From NCBI GenBank assembly GCA_947476425.1, contig CANJQJ010000034.1:1-33375 (forward strand): DNA of 33,375 bases. Direction: 5' to 3'. Under the pieces are notes generated by a model. That model saw only the letters and a program-made list of their open reading frames with translations. It did no database searches and was not told where the DNA came from. Position 1 is the first letter of the stretch, and every line of letters begins with the position of its first letter. The position numbers and the translations under genes are program-made. Below, piece by piece: positions 1-8,239 of the stretch. Source of the DNA: Sphingomonadaceae bacterium (GTDB lineage Bacteria; Pseudomonadota; Alphaproteobacteria; Sphingomonadales; Sphingomonadaceae).

Positions 1-117
1 ACCCAAAACCCCTTCCATCAACCCCGCAAACCATCGACCACACGCGACGAAATAGGCGCTGCGGATACGCTCGTCCTGATCAAACCGACAGTGCGTCAGG
101 ACGCCAATCCAGACCAA
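1..117 (-). CDS. possible partial open frame at window edge, unrecognised
   Basis: From a TTG at 117, reading leftwards on the minus strand, 39 codons stay open to the window edge. A GGAG lies 6 nt upstream of the TTG. The frame begins about 40 nt after the end of the Hsp70-like gene on the same strand, so it could be a downstream partner. The translation is not recognised. A 39-codon open frame in GC-rich DNA is easily due to chance, so this is a weak call. Confidence 0.15.
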   Translation of the reverse strand, partial: MVWIGVLTHCRFDQDERIRSAYFVACGRWFAGLMEGVLG

Positions 118-157
118 CTACCGCTCCGTCATGAATACGATGGGCTAGGCTACACCC

Positions 158-1459
158 TCAAGCCGCCCATTCAGCGATATTCGGCTCCTGGCCGATCAGC
201 GCCAGGCCATGCGCAATCGAAGTCAGCTCGCCGCCGGTCGCGATCCGATCGCTTCCGAACAGGCGATCGAAGATCCCGCGTATCGCTGGAATGAGCGATG
301 AGCCGCCAGTCAGGAAAACCCGATCGATCGCGCCGGCCGCTACCCCCGCCTTCGCCAGCGCCTGCCCAACGCTTGCCTCGATCCTCGCCAGGTCGTCCGC
401 GATCCAGGCCTCGAACTCTGCCCGCGTCACATCCGCCTCGATCTCAAGTCCCGCCCCGGCGAAATGGAAGTGCGCGCGCTCGTCGGTCGAAAGGCTGCGC
501 TTGAGCTGCCCGACTGCGTCGTAGAGCGGATAGCCAAGCTCATTCTCGATTACCGCGATCATCCGCCCGATCTTGTCGGGTTCGATCGCGGTCCGCTGCA
601 GCCTGCCCAGTTCTTACATCGTCCGCCGGTTGCGCATCAGCGCCAGTCGGGACCAGTCAGCGAAATCGGCAAAATAGCTTCGCGGAATCTCGAGTATCTT
701 GTCGAACGACCGGTAGCTTCCGCCCTTGCCAAGCATCGGCAACACCAGCCGGTCGATGATCCGATAGTCGAAGCGATCGCCCGCGATGCCGATCCCGGCC
801 GATCCCAGCGGAACGCATCGCCGCTCGGCCCCGGGCGCCGCGACCCGCACCACTGAAAAATCGCTCGTGCCGCCGCCGAAGTCCGCCACGAGGATCGTCG
901 CAGGCTCGGTCAATCGCGCCGCATAGCTGAACGCCGCACCGAGCGGCTCATGGACATAATGGATCTCGGCCCCGAAATCCGCGAACATCTTGTCGTAACG
1001 CTCGCGGGCAAGCGCTGGATCAGGTCGCGCACCGGCATATTCCACCGGCCGGCCGATCACGATCCGCGCCGGGCGATCGGTAAGCTGCGGCCCCGCATGC
1101 GCGACGAGCCGTTCGAGGAACATCCGCCCCAGATCCTCGAAACGGTAACGCTTCTCGAACACGCTGGCATGTTCGAAGCTCGGACTCGCCGCTACCGACT
1201 TGAACGACTGGATGAAACGGCTGTCCTGCGGATATTCGAGATATTCGGCAATCGCCCACGGCCCCGCCTCATGCGCCAGCCCACCCCGAACCGCACCGTC
1301 ATGCCAGAAGCACAGCGCCGATCGAAATACCGCGCCGGTCGCCAGTGGGCCGTCGAAGGCGACCAGTTCCGATCCACCATCCGCTCCGCCAATCGCGACG
1401 ACGCTGTTGGTCGTCCCGAAGTCGAGCCCGAGGGCGCGGCCGTCACCGCTCGTCAGCAT
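158..1459 (-). pseudogene. Hsp70 family (YegD-like) chaperone, interrupted by an in-frame stop
   Basis: This encodes an actin-fold ATPase of the DnaK/YegD type, expected to be cytoplasmic. The N-terminal part shows the phosphate-1 loop LGLDFGTTNS (residues about 10-19) and the phosphate-2 loop ADFGGGTSDFS. The C-terminal part shows the adenosine motif VFLTGGSSLIPAI. After residue 281 (…RRTM) a TAA at 614-616 stops translation, yet the same frame continues without a shift for 17 codons (ELGRLQRT…) into a further 134 codons ending at 158. The total, about 433 codons, matches YegD (about 450). This is a point nonsense mutation rather than a frameshift; a single-base change from GAA, AAA or CAA would restore it. 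The start at 1459 has AGGA 8-9 nt upstream. The truncated product would lack the second half of the nucleotide-binding fold and is probably inactive. Sequencing error is the main alternative. Confidence 0.8.
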
Positions 1460-1559
1460 GGAATGTTCCTGATTGCAGGCGGATGCACATGATCCGGGAG
1501 GCGCGGGCCTATGCCAGCACCGTGGGATCAAGGCAACATCGCGCTTCCCTCGCGTGCGC

Positions 1560-3020
1560 TCAGGATTTGAGCCCAGCGATGTGGAAAGTCTTGGTCTCGA
1601 GATATTCCTCGATGCCTTCTTCGCCACCCTCGCGGCCAAGCCCCGATTGCTTGACGCCACCAAACGGCGCCATCTCCATTGAGATCGCCCCGGTATTGAG
1701 CGCGACCATCCCGGCCTCGAGCCGTTCCGCGACGCGAAACGCGCGATGCAGGTCTTCGGTGTAGAAATAGCTCGAAAGCCCGTAGGGCGTCGCGTTGGCG
1801 AGCGCGATTGCCTCATCCTCGTTACCGAACCGAAACACAGCGGCAACCGGGCCGAATATTTCCTCGGAAGCCAGACGCATCCCGGCAGTCGCTCCGGTCA
1901 GCATCAAGGGCGCCACGAAATTCGGGCCTTTCATTGGATTGTCCGCCTTGACGGAAATGCGCGCGCCGAGCCCAAGCGCGTCCTCGACAAGCGCCCTCAC
2001 CTTCTCGACCGCTTCGGCATTGATCAGCGGCCCGATCGTGGTGCCCAGCGCATCGCCCGGCCCAACCTTCAATGCCGCGATCGCCTTGCCCAGCCGTTCC
2101 ACGAATTCGTCGTGGATGCCGTCCTGCACCAGGATGCGGTTCGCGCAAACGCACGTCTGCCCGGCATTGCGGAACTTGCTCGCCATCGTGCTGGCCACCG
2201 CTACGTCGAGATCGGCATCGTCGAACACGATCAGCGGCGCATTACCGCCAAGTTCCAGGCTGATCCGCTTCACGGTGTCGGCGCACTGCCGCATCAGCAG
2301 CGCCCCCACCTTCGTCGATCCCGTAAACGATAGCTTCCGGACGGCCGTATTCGCGGTCATTTCATCGCCGATCGGATGCGGCTTTCCAGTGATGATATTG
2401 ATCACGCCTGTCGGAAATCCAGCTCGCTCGGCCAGCTTGCCAAGCGCCAATGCGGTGTAGGGGGTATATTCCGATGGCTTGATCACGATCGGGCACCCGG
2501 CCGCCAGCGCAGGCGCGCATTTCCGGGTGATCATAGCGGCGGGAAAATTCCACGGTGTGATCGCCACTGAAACGCCGACCGGTTCCTTCATCACGAGAAT
2601 ACGGCGATTTGCCTCGGGCCCAGCCACCATGCGTCCCCCGACCCGACGGCCTTCCTCGGCAAACCATTTGATGAAGCTCGCCGCGTAACGGATCTCGCCC
2701 TCGGATTCGGCCAGCGGCTTGCCCTGCTCGGCAGTCATGATCCGAGCGAGGTCGGTGATATTCTCCAAGACCAGCGCATTCCAGCGCTCGAGCAGCATCG
2801 CACGTTCGCCGGCAGTCCGGGCGCGCCACGCCGGAAACGCCGCTTCCGCGGCCGCGATTGCCGCTTTCGTGTCGTCACCATCACAATTGGGAATCGAGCC
2901 GATGATCTCGCCTGTAGCGGGATTATCGACGTCGAGCGTCCGGCCCGACCGGGCGCCGCACCACGCGCCGCCCATGAATACCTGCTCGGTGAAGAGCGAA
3001 GGATCTGAAAGCGTGATCAT
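1560..3020 (-). CDS. gabD: NAD(P)-dependent succinate-semialdehyde dehydrogenase
   Basis: This 486-residue aldehyde dehydrogenase would oxidise succinate semialdehyde to succinate, linking GABA or 4-hydroxybutyrate breakdown to the TCA cycle. The substrate is inferred from overall similarity to GabD. Visible ALDH marks are the TPWNFP cofactor motif (about 155-160), the general-base Glu in LELGGN (E256), the nucleophile Cys in GQTCVCANR (C290), and the late EEIFGPV and PFGGVKQSGLGREGG motifs typical of SSADH. Length is normal for the family. The start at 3020 has CAGG about 9 nt upstream. It lies about 100 nt upstream of the Hsp70-like gene on the same strand and is divergent from the DUF2339 gene. 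Other short-chain semialdehydes (for example glutarate semialdehyde) are possible substrates. Confidence 0.88.
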   Translation of the reverse strand: MITLSDPSLFTEQVFMGGAWCGARSGRTLDVDNPATGEIIGSIPNCDGDDTKAAIAAAEAAFPAWRARTAGERAMLLERWNALVLENITDLARIMTAEQGKPLAESEGEIRYAASFIKWFAEEGRRVGGRMVAGPEANRRILVMKEPVGVSVAITPWNFPAAMITRKCAPALAAGCPIVIKPSEYTPYTALALGKLAERAGFPTGVINIITGKPHPIGDEMTANTAVRKLSFTGSTKVGALLMRQCADTVKRISLELGGNAPLIVFDDADLDVAVASTMASKFRNAGQTCVCANRILVQDGIHDEFVERLGKAIAALKVGPGDALGTTIGPLINAEAVEKVRALVEDALGLGARISVKADNPMKGPNFVAPLMLTGATAGMRLASEEIFGPVAAVFRFGNEDEAIALANATPYGLSSYFYTEDLHRAFRVAERLEAGMVALNTGAISMEMAPFGGVKQSGLGREGGEEGIEEYLETKTFHIAGLKS

Positions 3021-3150
3021 GTTCGATACCTGACTGGATTTGAATGCTTCTAAACGAAATCGCGATTACATGGGTCCAGTCATCGTGATGGATCGCCGCC
3101 CGACCATTTTCCCGGTATGAAACATTGGTGTCAAGGCAAGGGGGGCAGCC

Positions 3151-5703
3151 ATGATCGGACTTCTGACACTGGTGCTGATCGTCGCGCTGTTCTCGCTTTG
3201 GTCGAGGGTTCAGGTACTGGAACGTCGTATTTCCGCGCTGGAACTACGCCCGGCCGTTGCTTCCGAAGCGGAGATAGCACCCACGCTGGTACAGGCTCCA
3301 GCACCGCCCGCACGGGAATCGCCGGCACGCGTCGTCCATTCAGCCTCGCCTTGGGCAGCGCCTCCCCCGGCTCCCAAGGAACCGGCGCCCCCGCCAGTCA
3401 TCGAACCCGAACCAGGCCGCCAGCCGCGCAAGATCGGGTTCGAAGAGCTTTTCGGCTCACGACTGCCGATATGGGCCGGTGGCATCACCCTGGCGGTCGC
3501 AGGCTTGTTCATCGTCAAATATTCGATCGACGCCGGGCTCTTGTCGCCTGCCGTCCGGATCATCCTCGGGCTGCTGTTCGCGACCGGCCTTGTCGTCAGC
3601 GCTGAGGTCGCCCGACACTGGAAAGCCACGGCGATCGATCCGCGCATCGCCCAGGCGCTCGCTGGCGCCGGTATTGCCGCAGCCTATTCATCGATCCTGA
3701 TGGCAACCAACATCTATCATCTGTTCGGCCCCGCTACCGGCTTCCTTGGCCTTGCCGCCATCACCGCTGGCGCCCTTGGGCTGGCACTTAGATTCGGCGC
3801 TCCCTCAGCAATATTGGGCATGGTCGGCGGCCTCGCCGCGCCCGCGCTGATCGGCGAAACGACCGACAATATCGCGCCACTTACCCTCTATCTCGGTATT
3901 GTCGTGGCGGGTCTTTCGCTCGTTGCCCGACGGCAGCGCTGGCCCTGCCTCAATGCCGCTGCGCTTGCCGGAGGATTTGGCTGGAGTGCCTTGATCTTCA
4001 TCGCAAAGCCTCTTCACCCGGGTAATGCGACTGCGCTCGGCGGCTATGCGTTGCTGCTGGCGTTGGCGATCCCGATAATTTCACGAGGATCAGCCAACGA
4101 CAGGCTACTCCGGATGGCCGCCGCCTTCATTGGCGCGATACAGATTGCACTGATCGTCGCCCGGGGCGGATACGCGATGCTCGAATGGGGCCTTTATGGC
4201 CTGCTCTCGATCGGCGTGATCGTCCTTGCGAAGCGCGATCGCCAGCTGTCACTGCTTCCCCCGCTGGCACTGGCCGTTTTTCTGGCCACCATGCTCGGTT
4301 GGCACCAGCCGATTCCGATCAACCTGCTCCTCGTCACATGTTCGGCAATGCTGCTGTTCTGCGGCGTCGCCCTCTTCTCGATCTGGGGTCGGGATGGCAC
4401 TCTTCGCGATGCGCTGCAGGCATCGGCTGCGCTCGGCGGCGGGCTCGGCGTCGCCAGTCTCATCGCGCCTGCCGAAATGCTTTCGCGTGAGGGTTGGAGC
4501 CTGCTCGCGCTTGCAGTGGCCCTACCACTCGCGGCGGCTGCAATTATCGGCGCGCGACACACCCTTCCCGAGCGAGATCCGCGCCTCCTCATCCTGCTGA
4601 CCACTGTCGCCATCCTGGTTTGCGCGGCAATTCCCGGGCTCTTCCCGGACACGGTCCGCCCATCGCTATTCGCGCTTGGCATCGCCGGACTGATCGAATT
4701 GTGGCTACGCCGCACGGACATCGACTTTCGCGGCGCCACGGCCGTGACCCTTCTTGCGCTGCTATTCTGTATCGCCGCCCCAATCTGTCGCTGGCTGCTT
4801 GGCACGCTGCTGACACTTGCTGGCGAGCCGCTCTTCGCTACCGCTTTGCCGCGCCCCCTCCAGGCCTTGACCGCAATGCTGATCCCGGCGGCGATCCTCG
4901 GCCTGTCATTCTGGCGTTGCAGGCCGATCGTCCCGTCGTTGGTCCGGCACGCACTTCTCGTCGGGACCGCCACCGTCATTGCCGCGGGACTCTTCATTTT
5001 CTACAAGCAGATCTTCGCCATCGGCGACCTTTCAGGCTTCACGGCTTCGGGATTGGCCGAGCGTCTCCTCCTCGACACGATATTGTTCGGCATTGGCGCC
5101 GCCGCTCTTGCCTTCGGAGAAGGCATGCCTGGAATCCGGACGCTCGGTCTTTCGGCAACCGCCATCGCGATCGCACGAACGCTCCTCTTCAACTGCCTTC
5201 TATTCAATCCGCTGTGGCGCCATCAACTCGTCGGCACTCTGCCACTGGTCAATCTCCTGGTTCCAGCCTTTCTGCTGCCGCTTGGCTGGGTCGCCCTGGC
5301 ACGTCGCCGCGAGCCCTTGATCGCGACCCGTATCGCACCGCTCCTCACCGGCCTGCAGATGGCCTTGGTGACGCTGTTCGCCGCCAGCTGCATTCGTCAG
5401 TTCTTCCACGGATCCCTGCTCGCTGTTGGCGGCGTGGCGCCGGCGGAGAATGTCGCAATGTCATTGGCAGCAATCGGCCTCGCGATCGGTTTCTTGCGCT
5501 GGGGGATATTCACCCGGGAAAGACCATGGCGCATTGCATCGCTGCTGCTGATGCTTGCTGCGGTGATCAAGGTATTTGCCGTCGATGCGGCTGGCCTCGA
5601 AGGGCTGTTGCGGATCGCATCCTTTGCAGCACTTGGCTTCAGCCTGATCGGCATCGGCTGGATTTACAGCCGACACCTCAAGGCGGACCTGGCGATCGCT
5701 TAG
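3151..5703 (+). CDS. DUF2339 domain-containing polytopic membrane protein
   Basis: This is an 850-residue predicted inner-membrane protein. Residues 1-18 form a first hydrophobic helix. A short charged stretch (about 19-35, RVQVLERRISALELR) could form a coiled coil, and a Pro/Ala-rich linker follows to about residue 95. The rest is nearly continuous transmembrane helices beginning at the family-typical LPIWAGGITLAVAGLFIVKYSIDAG region (residues about 106-130). This architecture fits the DUF2339 family, whose function is not established. The start at 3151 is preceded by a strong purine-rich ribosome site (AAGGGGGG). It is transcribed divergently from gabD across a 130-bp gap and is followed by a large palindrome at 5726-5798. 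Nothing in the neighbourhood assigns it a role. Confidence 0.85.
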   Translation: MIGLLTLVLIVALFSLWSRVQVLERRISALELRPAVASEAEIAPTLVQAPAPPARESPARVVHSASPWAAPPPAPKEPAPPPVIEPEPGRQPRKIGFEELFGSRLPIWAGGITLAVAGLFIVKYSIDAGLLSPAVRIILGLLFATGLVVSAEVARHWKATAIDPRIAQALAGAGIAAAYSSILMATNIYHLFGPATGFLGLAAITAGALGLALRFGAPSAILGMVGGLAAPALIGETTDNIAPLTLYLGIVVAGLSLVARRQRWPCLNAAALAGGFGWSALIFIAKPLHPGNATALGGYALLLALAIPIISRGSANDRLLRMAAAFIGAIQIALIVARGGYAMLEWGLYGLLSIGVIVLAKRDRQLSLLPPLALAVFLATMLGWHQPIPINLLLVTCSAMLLFCGVALFSIWGRDGTLRDALQASAALGGGLGVASLIAPAEMLSREGWSLLALAVALPLAAAAIIGARHTLPERDPRLLILLTTVAILVCAAIPGLFPDTVRPSLFALGIAGLIELWLRRTDIDFRGATAVTLLALLFCIAAPICRWLLGTLLTLAGEPLFATALPRPLQALTAMLIPAAILGLSFWRCRPIVPSLVRHALLVGTATVIAAGLFIFYKQIFAIGDLSGFTASGLAERLLLDTILFGIGAAALAFGEGMPGIRTLGLSATAIAIARTLLFNCLLFNPLWRHQLVGTLPLVNLLVPAFLLPLGWVALARRREPLIATRIAPLLTGLQMALVTLFAASCIRQFFHGSLLAVGGVAPAENVAMSLAAIGLAIGFLRWGIFTRERPWRIASLLLMLAAVIKVFAVDAAGLEGLLRIASFAALGFSLIGIGWIYSRHLKADLAIA

Positions 5704-5725
5704 GCGGCAAGGGCACTTCGTTTCG

Positions 5726-5798
5726 GCGGCGAGAGGAGATGGGGGAGAGCTGCGATAATGCTGCTCGATCCCCCACGCCGCAGTCTCGCCACGCCGGT
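5726..5798. terminator. large compound palindrome downstream of the DUF2339 gene
   Basis: The core hairpin at 5740-5775 pairs TGGGGGA with TCCCCCA and then GAGC with GCTC (a 2-nt bulge between), giving 11 base pairs around a 12-nt loop. Outside it, GCGAGA (about 5729-5734) pairs with TCTCGC (5784-5789), with weaker GGCG/CGCC pairing further out. No clean T-run follows on either side. It may be the 3' end or a stabilising structure of the DUF2339 mRNA; terminator function is inferred from position only. Confidence 0.45.
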
Positions 5799-5874
5799 TT
5801 TACCGGCAGCATCCGCTCCAAATTATATTATTTGGCGCGACAACAGCGATGCCGCCATAGATTATTCGGTGAAC

Positions 5875-5904
5875 AAAAAAAAGGGCCGATCCGAAGACCA
5901 GCCC
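5875..5904 (-). terminator. intrinsic terminator with UUCG tetraloop
   Basis: Read on the minus strand, nine base pairs (GGGCTGGTC with GATCGGCCC, including two G-U wobbles) close a C(UUCG)G tetraloop and are followed immediately by eight T residues (A8 at 5875-5882 on the plus strand). This is a textbook rho-independent terminator, and the only protein genes nearby run the other way. Confidence 0.75.
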
Positions 5905-5937
5905 GAAAAGTTTTAGGAGAGGATGCCTGAAAGGCAC
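5875..5937 (-). ncRNA. candidate small RNA (about 60 nt) with a tetraloop terminator
   Basis: On the minus strand, a promoter-like pair (5970-5942) is followed about 6 nt later by a hairpin TGCC-TTTCA-GGCA (5936-5924). Next comes an unpaired pyrimidine tract containing CCTCTCCT (about 5922-5915), a short linker, and an intrinsic terminator (5904-5875). The pyrimidine tract is complementary to GAGG-type Shine-Dalgarno sequences, which is a feature of some alphaproteobacterial trans-acting sRNAs. The terminator's orientation excludes it serving either flanking protein gene, since both are on the plus strand. The RNA family is not recognised, and existence and length are inferred. Confidence 0.45.
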
Positions 5938-5941
5938 GTTC

Positions 5942-5970
5942 GTTATCTCTCTGAAATAAATTTGCTGCAA
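5942..5970 (-). promoter_or_regulatory. candidate sigma-70 type promoter of the small RNA
   Basis: On the minus strand, TTGCAG (5970-5965) and GATAAC (5947-5942) are separated by exactly 17 nt. This would place the transcription start near 5936, at the foot of the first hairpin of the candidate RNA. An alternative pairing (TTGCCG … TTATTT) a little upstream also exists. Supported by pattern only. Confidence 0.35.
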
Positions 5971-6183
5971 GTGCGAACGGCAATCGGACGAATGCAAAAA
6001 CTGCATCTTGCCTCTCATGTGCGCACAAGCGTCAGCGATGAAGGGAAAATCCGTTGAGGGGAGGCTCGGACCAATGCGACAAGCTGCATCGCAACATGAA
6101 AAAATCCAATATTTCGACGGTTACGGATGCGCGAAACGAAGCATATACCGCCCTCAAGATGCTAATTCTTCAATAAGGAATGC

Positions 6184-7104
6184 ATGATGTCCGTTCGCAT
6201 TGGCCTCGGCCTGGCAAACTTCCAGTTTTCAGACGCCAATGCCTTCTGGCGGTGGGTCGATCTGTGCGAAGCGGGCGACATCGATTCCATCTGGCAATCC
6301 GACAGCATCGTCTCGACCGAACCCTTTCTCGAATGCATGAGCGTCATGGCTGCCCTCGCCGGCGCCACATCCCGATTGAAATTCGGAATGAGCGTATTGG
6401 CGCTCGGACTCCGAGATCCTTTCATGATCGCGCGGCAGTGCGCAACGATCGACTATCTTAGCAATGGTCGTCTTCTACCCGCATTCGGCATAGGCGCCCT
6501 CGCCATGCCCGACTGGAATATTCTGGGGATTCCCTCAGAAGGTCAGGGCGCACGCATGGACGAGGCGCTCGAAATAATCGAACGGCTATGGCGCGGTGAC
6601 CTCGTCGATTTCGAAGGGCGTTTCTTCCGATACAAGGGCGCCAGCTTCCTTCCGTTGCCGGTTCAGGTGCCGATGCCGCTGTGGTTGGGCGGCTCCAGCA
6701 AGGCCGCGATCCGCAGGACCGGACGCTTCGGCACCGGTTGGCAGGCCGGCCTGGAATCCCCGGACGAAGTCGCCGCAACGATCGCCTCCATCCACCTCGC
6801 GGCCGAAAGCTGCGGACGAACGATCGATCCCGAGCATTTCAGCGCGGGATTCTTCTATCGCATCGCACCTTCTGGTGGATCCGAAGCCGAAACCTACCGG
6901 GCCGAAATGCGCAAGCGATTCTCCGGTGCCGATATCGACCATGCGGTGGTCATCGGAGAGGCTTCACGCGTCGTCGAGCGCATCAATGAATTCAAGGCCG
7001 CCGGTGTCACGAAATTCATCCTGCGGCCCATCGGCCAGGGCAATAACGAAATCTTCGCGCAGACCCGCCACCTGATCGACAAGGTCATTCCCCACATCGA
7101 ATAG
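6184..7104 (+). CDS. LLM class (luciferase-like) flavin-dependent oxidoreductase
   Basis: This 306-residue TIM-barrel flavoenzyme belongs to the bacterial luciferase/alkanesulfonate monooxygenase superfamily, which uses FMN or F420. Visible family marks are the N-terminal strand RIGLGLANF, the DSI segment near residue 40, the LKFGMSVLALGLRDPFMIARQ block, the LSNGRLLPAFGIGAL motif, and the C-terminal EASRVVERINEFKAAGVTKF segment. An AAGGA lies before the tandem ATGs at 6184 and 6187; spacing favours 6187 slightly, but both give essentially the same protein. It stands alone on the plus strand and converges with the kinase operon 22 bp downstream. It could be a monooxygenase or dehydrogenase of the accessory pathway around it; substrate unknown. 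Confidence 0.85.
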   Translation: MMSVRIGLGLANFQFSDANAFWRWVDLCEAGDIDSIWQSDSIVSTEPFLECMSVMAALAGATSRLKFGMSVLALGLRDPFMIARQCATIDYLSNGRLLPAFGIGALAMPDWNILGIPSEGQGARMDEALEIIERLWRGDLVDFEGRFFRYKGASFLPLPVQVPMPLWLGGSSKAAIRRTGRFGTGWQAGLESPDEVAATIASIHLAAESCGRTIDPEHFSAGFFYRIAPSGGSEAETYRAEMRKRFSGADIDHAVVIGEASRVVERINEFKAAGVTKFILRPIGQGNNEIFAQTRHLIDKVIPHIE

Positions 7105-7126
7105 CAGGCTTGCCCTGTCCGAAGCT

Positions 7127-8236
7127 TCAGGAATCCACCGGCACCAAATTCCGCATGAAATCGCGAAAATCATCGCCCAGCTCGGGAGCCGGCAAGCCCA
7201 GCTTCTCTGCGATGATCATCGTCATGAAATTATTGTCGAGCGACCGGTTCTCCGCCGAGATGTTCCCAAGCGAAACCTGGCGGTCAAAAGCGCCCACTGC
7301 GATCAGCGCAGTCCGCAATGCCACGACAAGGTCGTAATATTCCATGTTGGCAAGTCGGCGTCCGGAGGCCTGCTCGTAGATCGCGATCGACTCATCCCGG
7401 GTAGGCAGGCCGTCGAGACGCGCGATTCCGAACCGGCGGCTGAAAAGATCATCGTAATAGAGCCACCACGCAAGATCGAGTTCGGGCGGCCCAAGCGCAG
7501 CGAGTTCCCAATCGATGAGCGCCGCGACACTGCCATCGTCGCGCCACATGGTATTTGCCGGCGAAGGATCGCCCCACAACACGCAAGCTTCGGCATTCGC
7601 CGGCTTGTTCGCCAGAACGTAGGCGAGCGCGGCATCGAGGATGGGTGTGTCGCGGCCCTGCTTGGCATGGGCATGCCACTCAACCAGATTCCCGACATAT
7701 TGATCCAGCCCCGGTTCGCTGTGCCCCGGCCGATCGAGAAAGGAAAACCCGTCCTCCCAGTCAATTGCATGAACCTTCGCCAGCGCGCGAAATGCGCCGG
7801 CGAAGCGATCATGACGGTTCGCCGGGCTCAGCTCGGTAAGCCAGCCGCCCACATTGTAGTTCGGCCGTTGCGTTGCCGCGCGGCCCTCGACGCAGCCCAT
7901 CACGAGGAAGGGATCGCCAAGCAATTCCGGATCGGTTTCGATCCCGATCCACGGCGGCACGGGAACATCGCCGCGCGCATCGAGCGCCGCCATCATATTG
8001 GCCTGGAGCGTGAGGTCACTCCCGAACACGACCTCGAATTTCCGCGGCTGACGGCGAACTACGAGCGTTCGACAATGCGGCCCTTCGCCATCCTCGAACG
8101 TGACGTCGATAGAGAAGATCTCGGCGGAAAAACCGGATCCGATCTGCACATCCTTCGGAATGACATGGATGTTCCGCCAATCCGGCCTTGTCCTTGCCAG
8201 CCAGCCGCCAAGCCGACCATAAACATTTGCCGACAT
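7127..8236 (-). CDS. phosphotransferase family protein (APH-fold kinase)
   Basis: This 369-residue protein has the aminoglycoside phosphotransferase/choline kinase fold and resembles the ACAD10/11 N-terminal kinase group, which phosphorylates hydroxyl groups of small molecules. The catalytic loop reads LWGDPSPANTM (about 220-230), with D223 as predicted base and N228 as metal ligand; the usual leading His is Trp (W221). The DFG equivalent is IDWE (241-244). The N-lobe has IGSGFSAEIFSI and the VVRRQP strand. It is the last gene of a minus-strand operon, starting 3 nt after the stop of the other kinase, so it is likely translationally coupled. No antibiotic-resistance context is present; a metabolic substrate is the better inference. 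Confidence 0.82.
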   Translation of the reverse strand: MSANVYGRLGGWLARTRPDWRNIHVIPKDVQIGSGFSAEIFSIDVTFEDGEGPHCRTLVVRRQPRKFEVVFGSDLTLQANMMAALDARGDVPVPPWIGIETDPELLGDPFLVMGCVEGRAATQRPNYNVGGWLTELSPANRHDRFAGAFRALAKVHAIDWEDGFSFLDRPGHSEPGLDQYVGNLVEWHAHAKQGRDTPILDAALAYVLANKPANAEACVLWGDPSPANTMWRDDGSVAALIDWELAALGPPELDLAWWLYYDDLFSRRFGIARLDGLPTRDESIAIYEQASGRRLANMEYYDLVVALRTALIAVGAFDRQVSLGNISAENRSLDNNFMTMIIAEKLGLPAPELGDDFRDFMRNLVPVDS

Positions 8237-8239
8237 GAA

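Larger units (their letters stand above)
5704..6183. other. 480-bp gene-free stretch
   Basis: This is the only gap of more than 300 bp. It contains the compound palindrome at 5726-5798, an AT-rich segment around 5820-5880, the candidate minus-strand small RNA at 5875-5937 with its promoter to 5970, and about 200 bp of unassigned sequence before the flavin oxidoreductase. Short open frames on the minus strand (72 and 66 codons) overlap the RNA candidate and do not look coding. Confidence 0.6.

Noticed and set aside
158-562. Separate 134-codon gene on the minus strand
   Set aside because: It is the in-frame C-terminal part of the Hsp70-like gene after the nonsense codon, not an independent gene.
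1460-1846. N-terminal extension of the Hsp70-like open frame
   Set aside because: It overlaps gabD in another frame, is arginine/serine-rich as expected for a shadow frame, and the Met at 1459 has a ribosome site and a family-like start.
4494-5930. 478-codon plus-strand open frame within and past the DUF2339 gene
   Set aside because: It is rich in Arg, His and Pro, typical of a shifted frame in GC-rich DNA; the DUF2339 frame has clear membrane-protein character.
5800-6028. Small minus-strand proteins of 66-72 residues
   Set aside because: They overlap the predicted terminator and RNA structure, lack ribosome sites and are not recognised.
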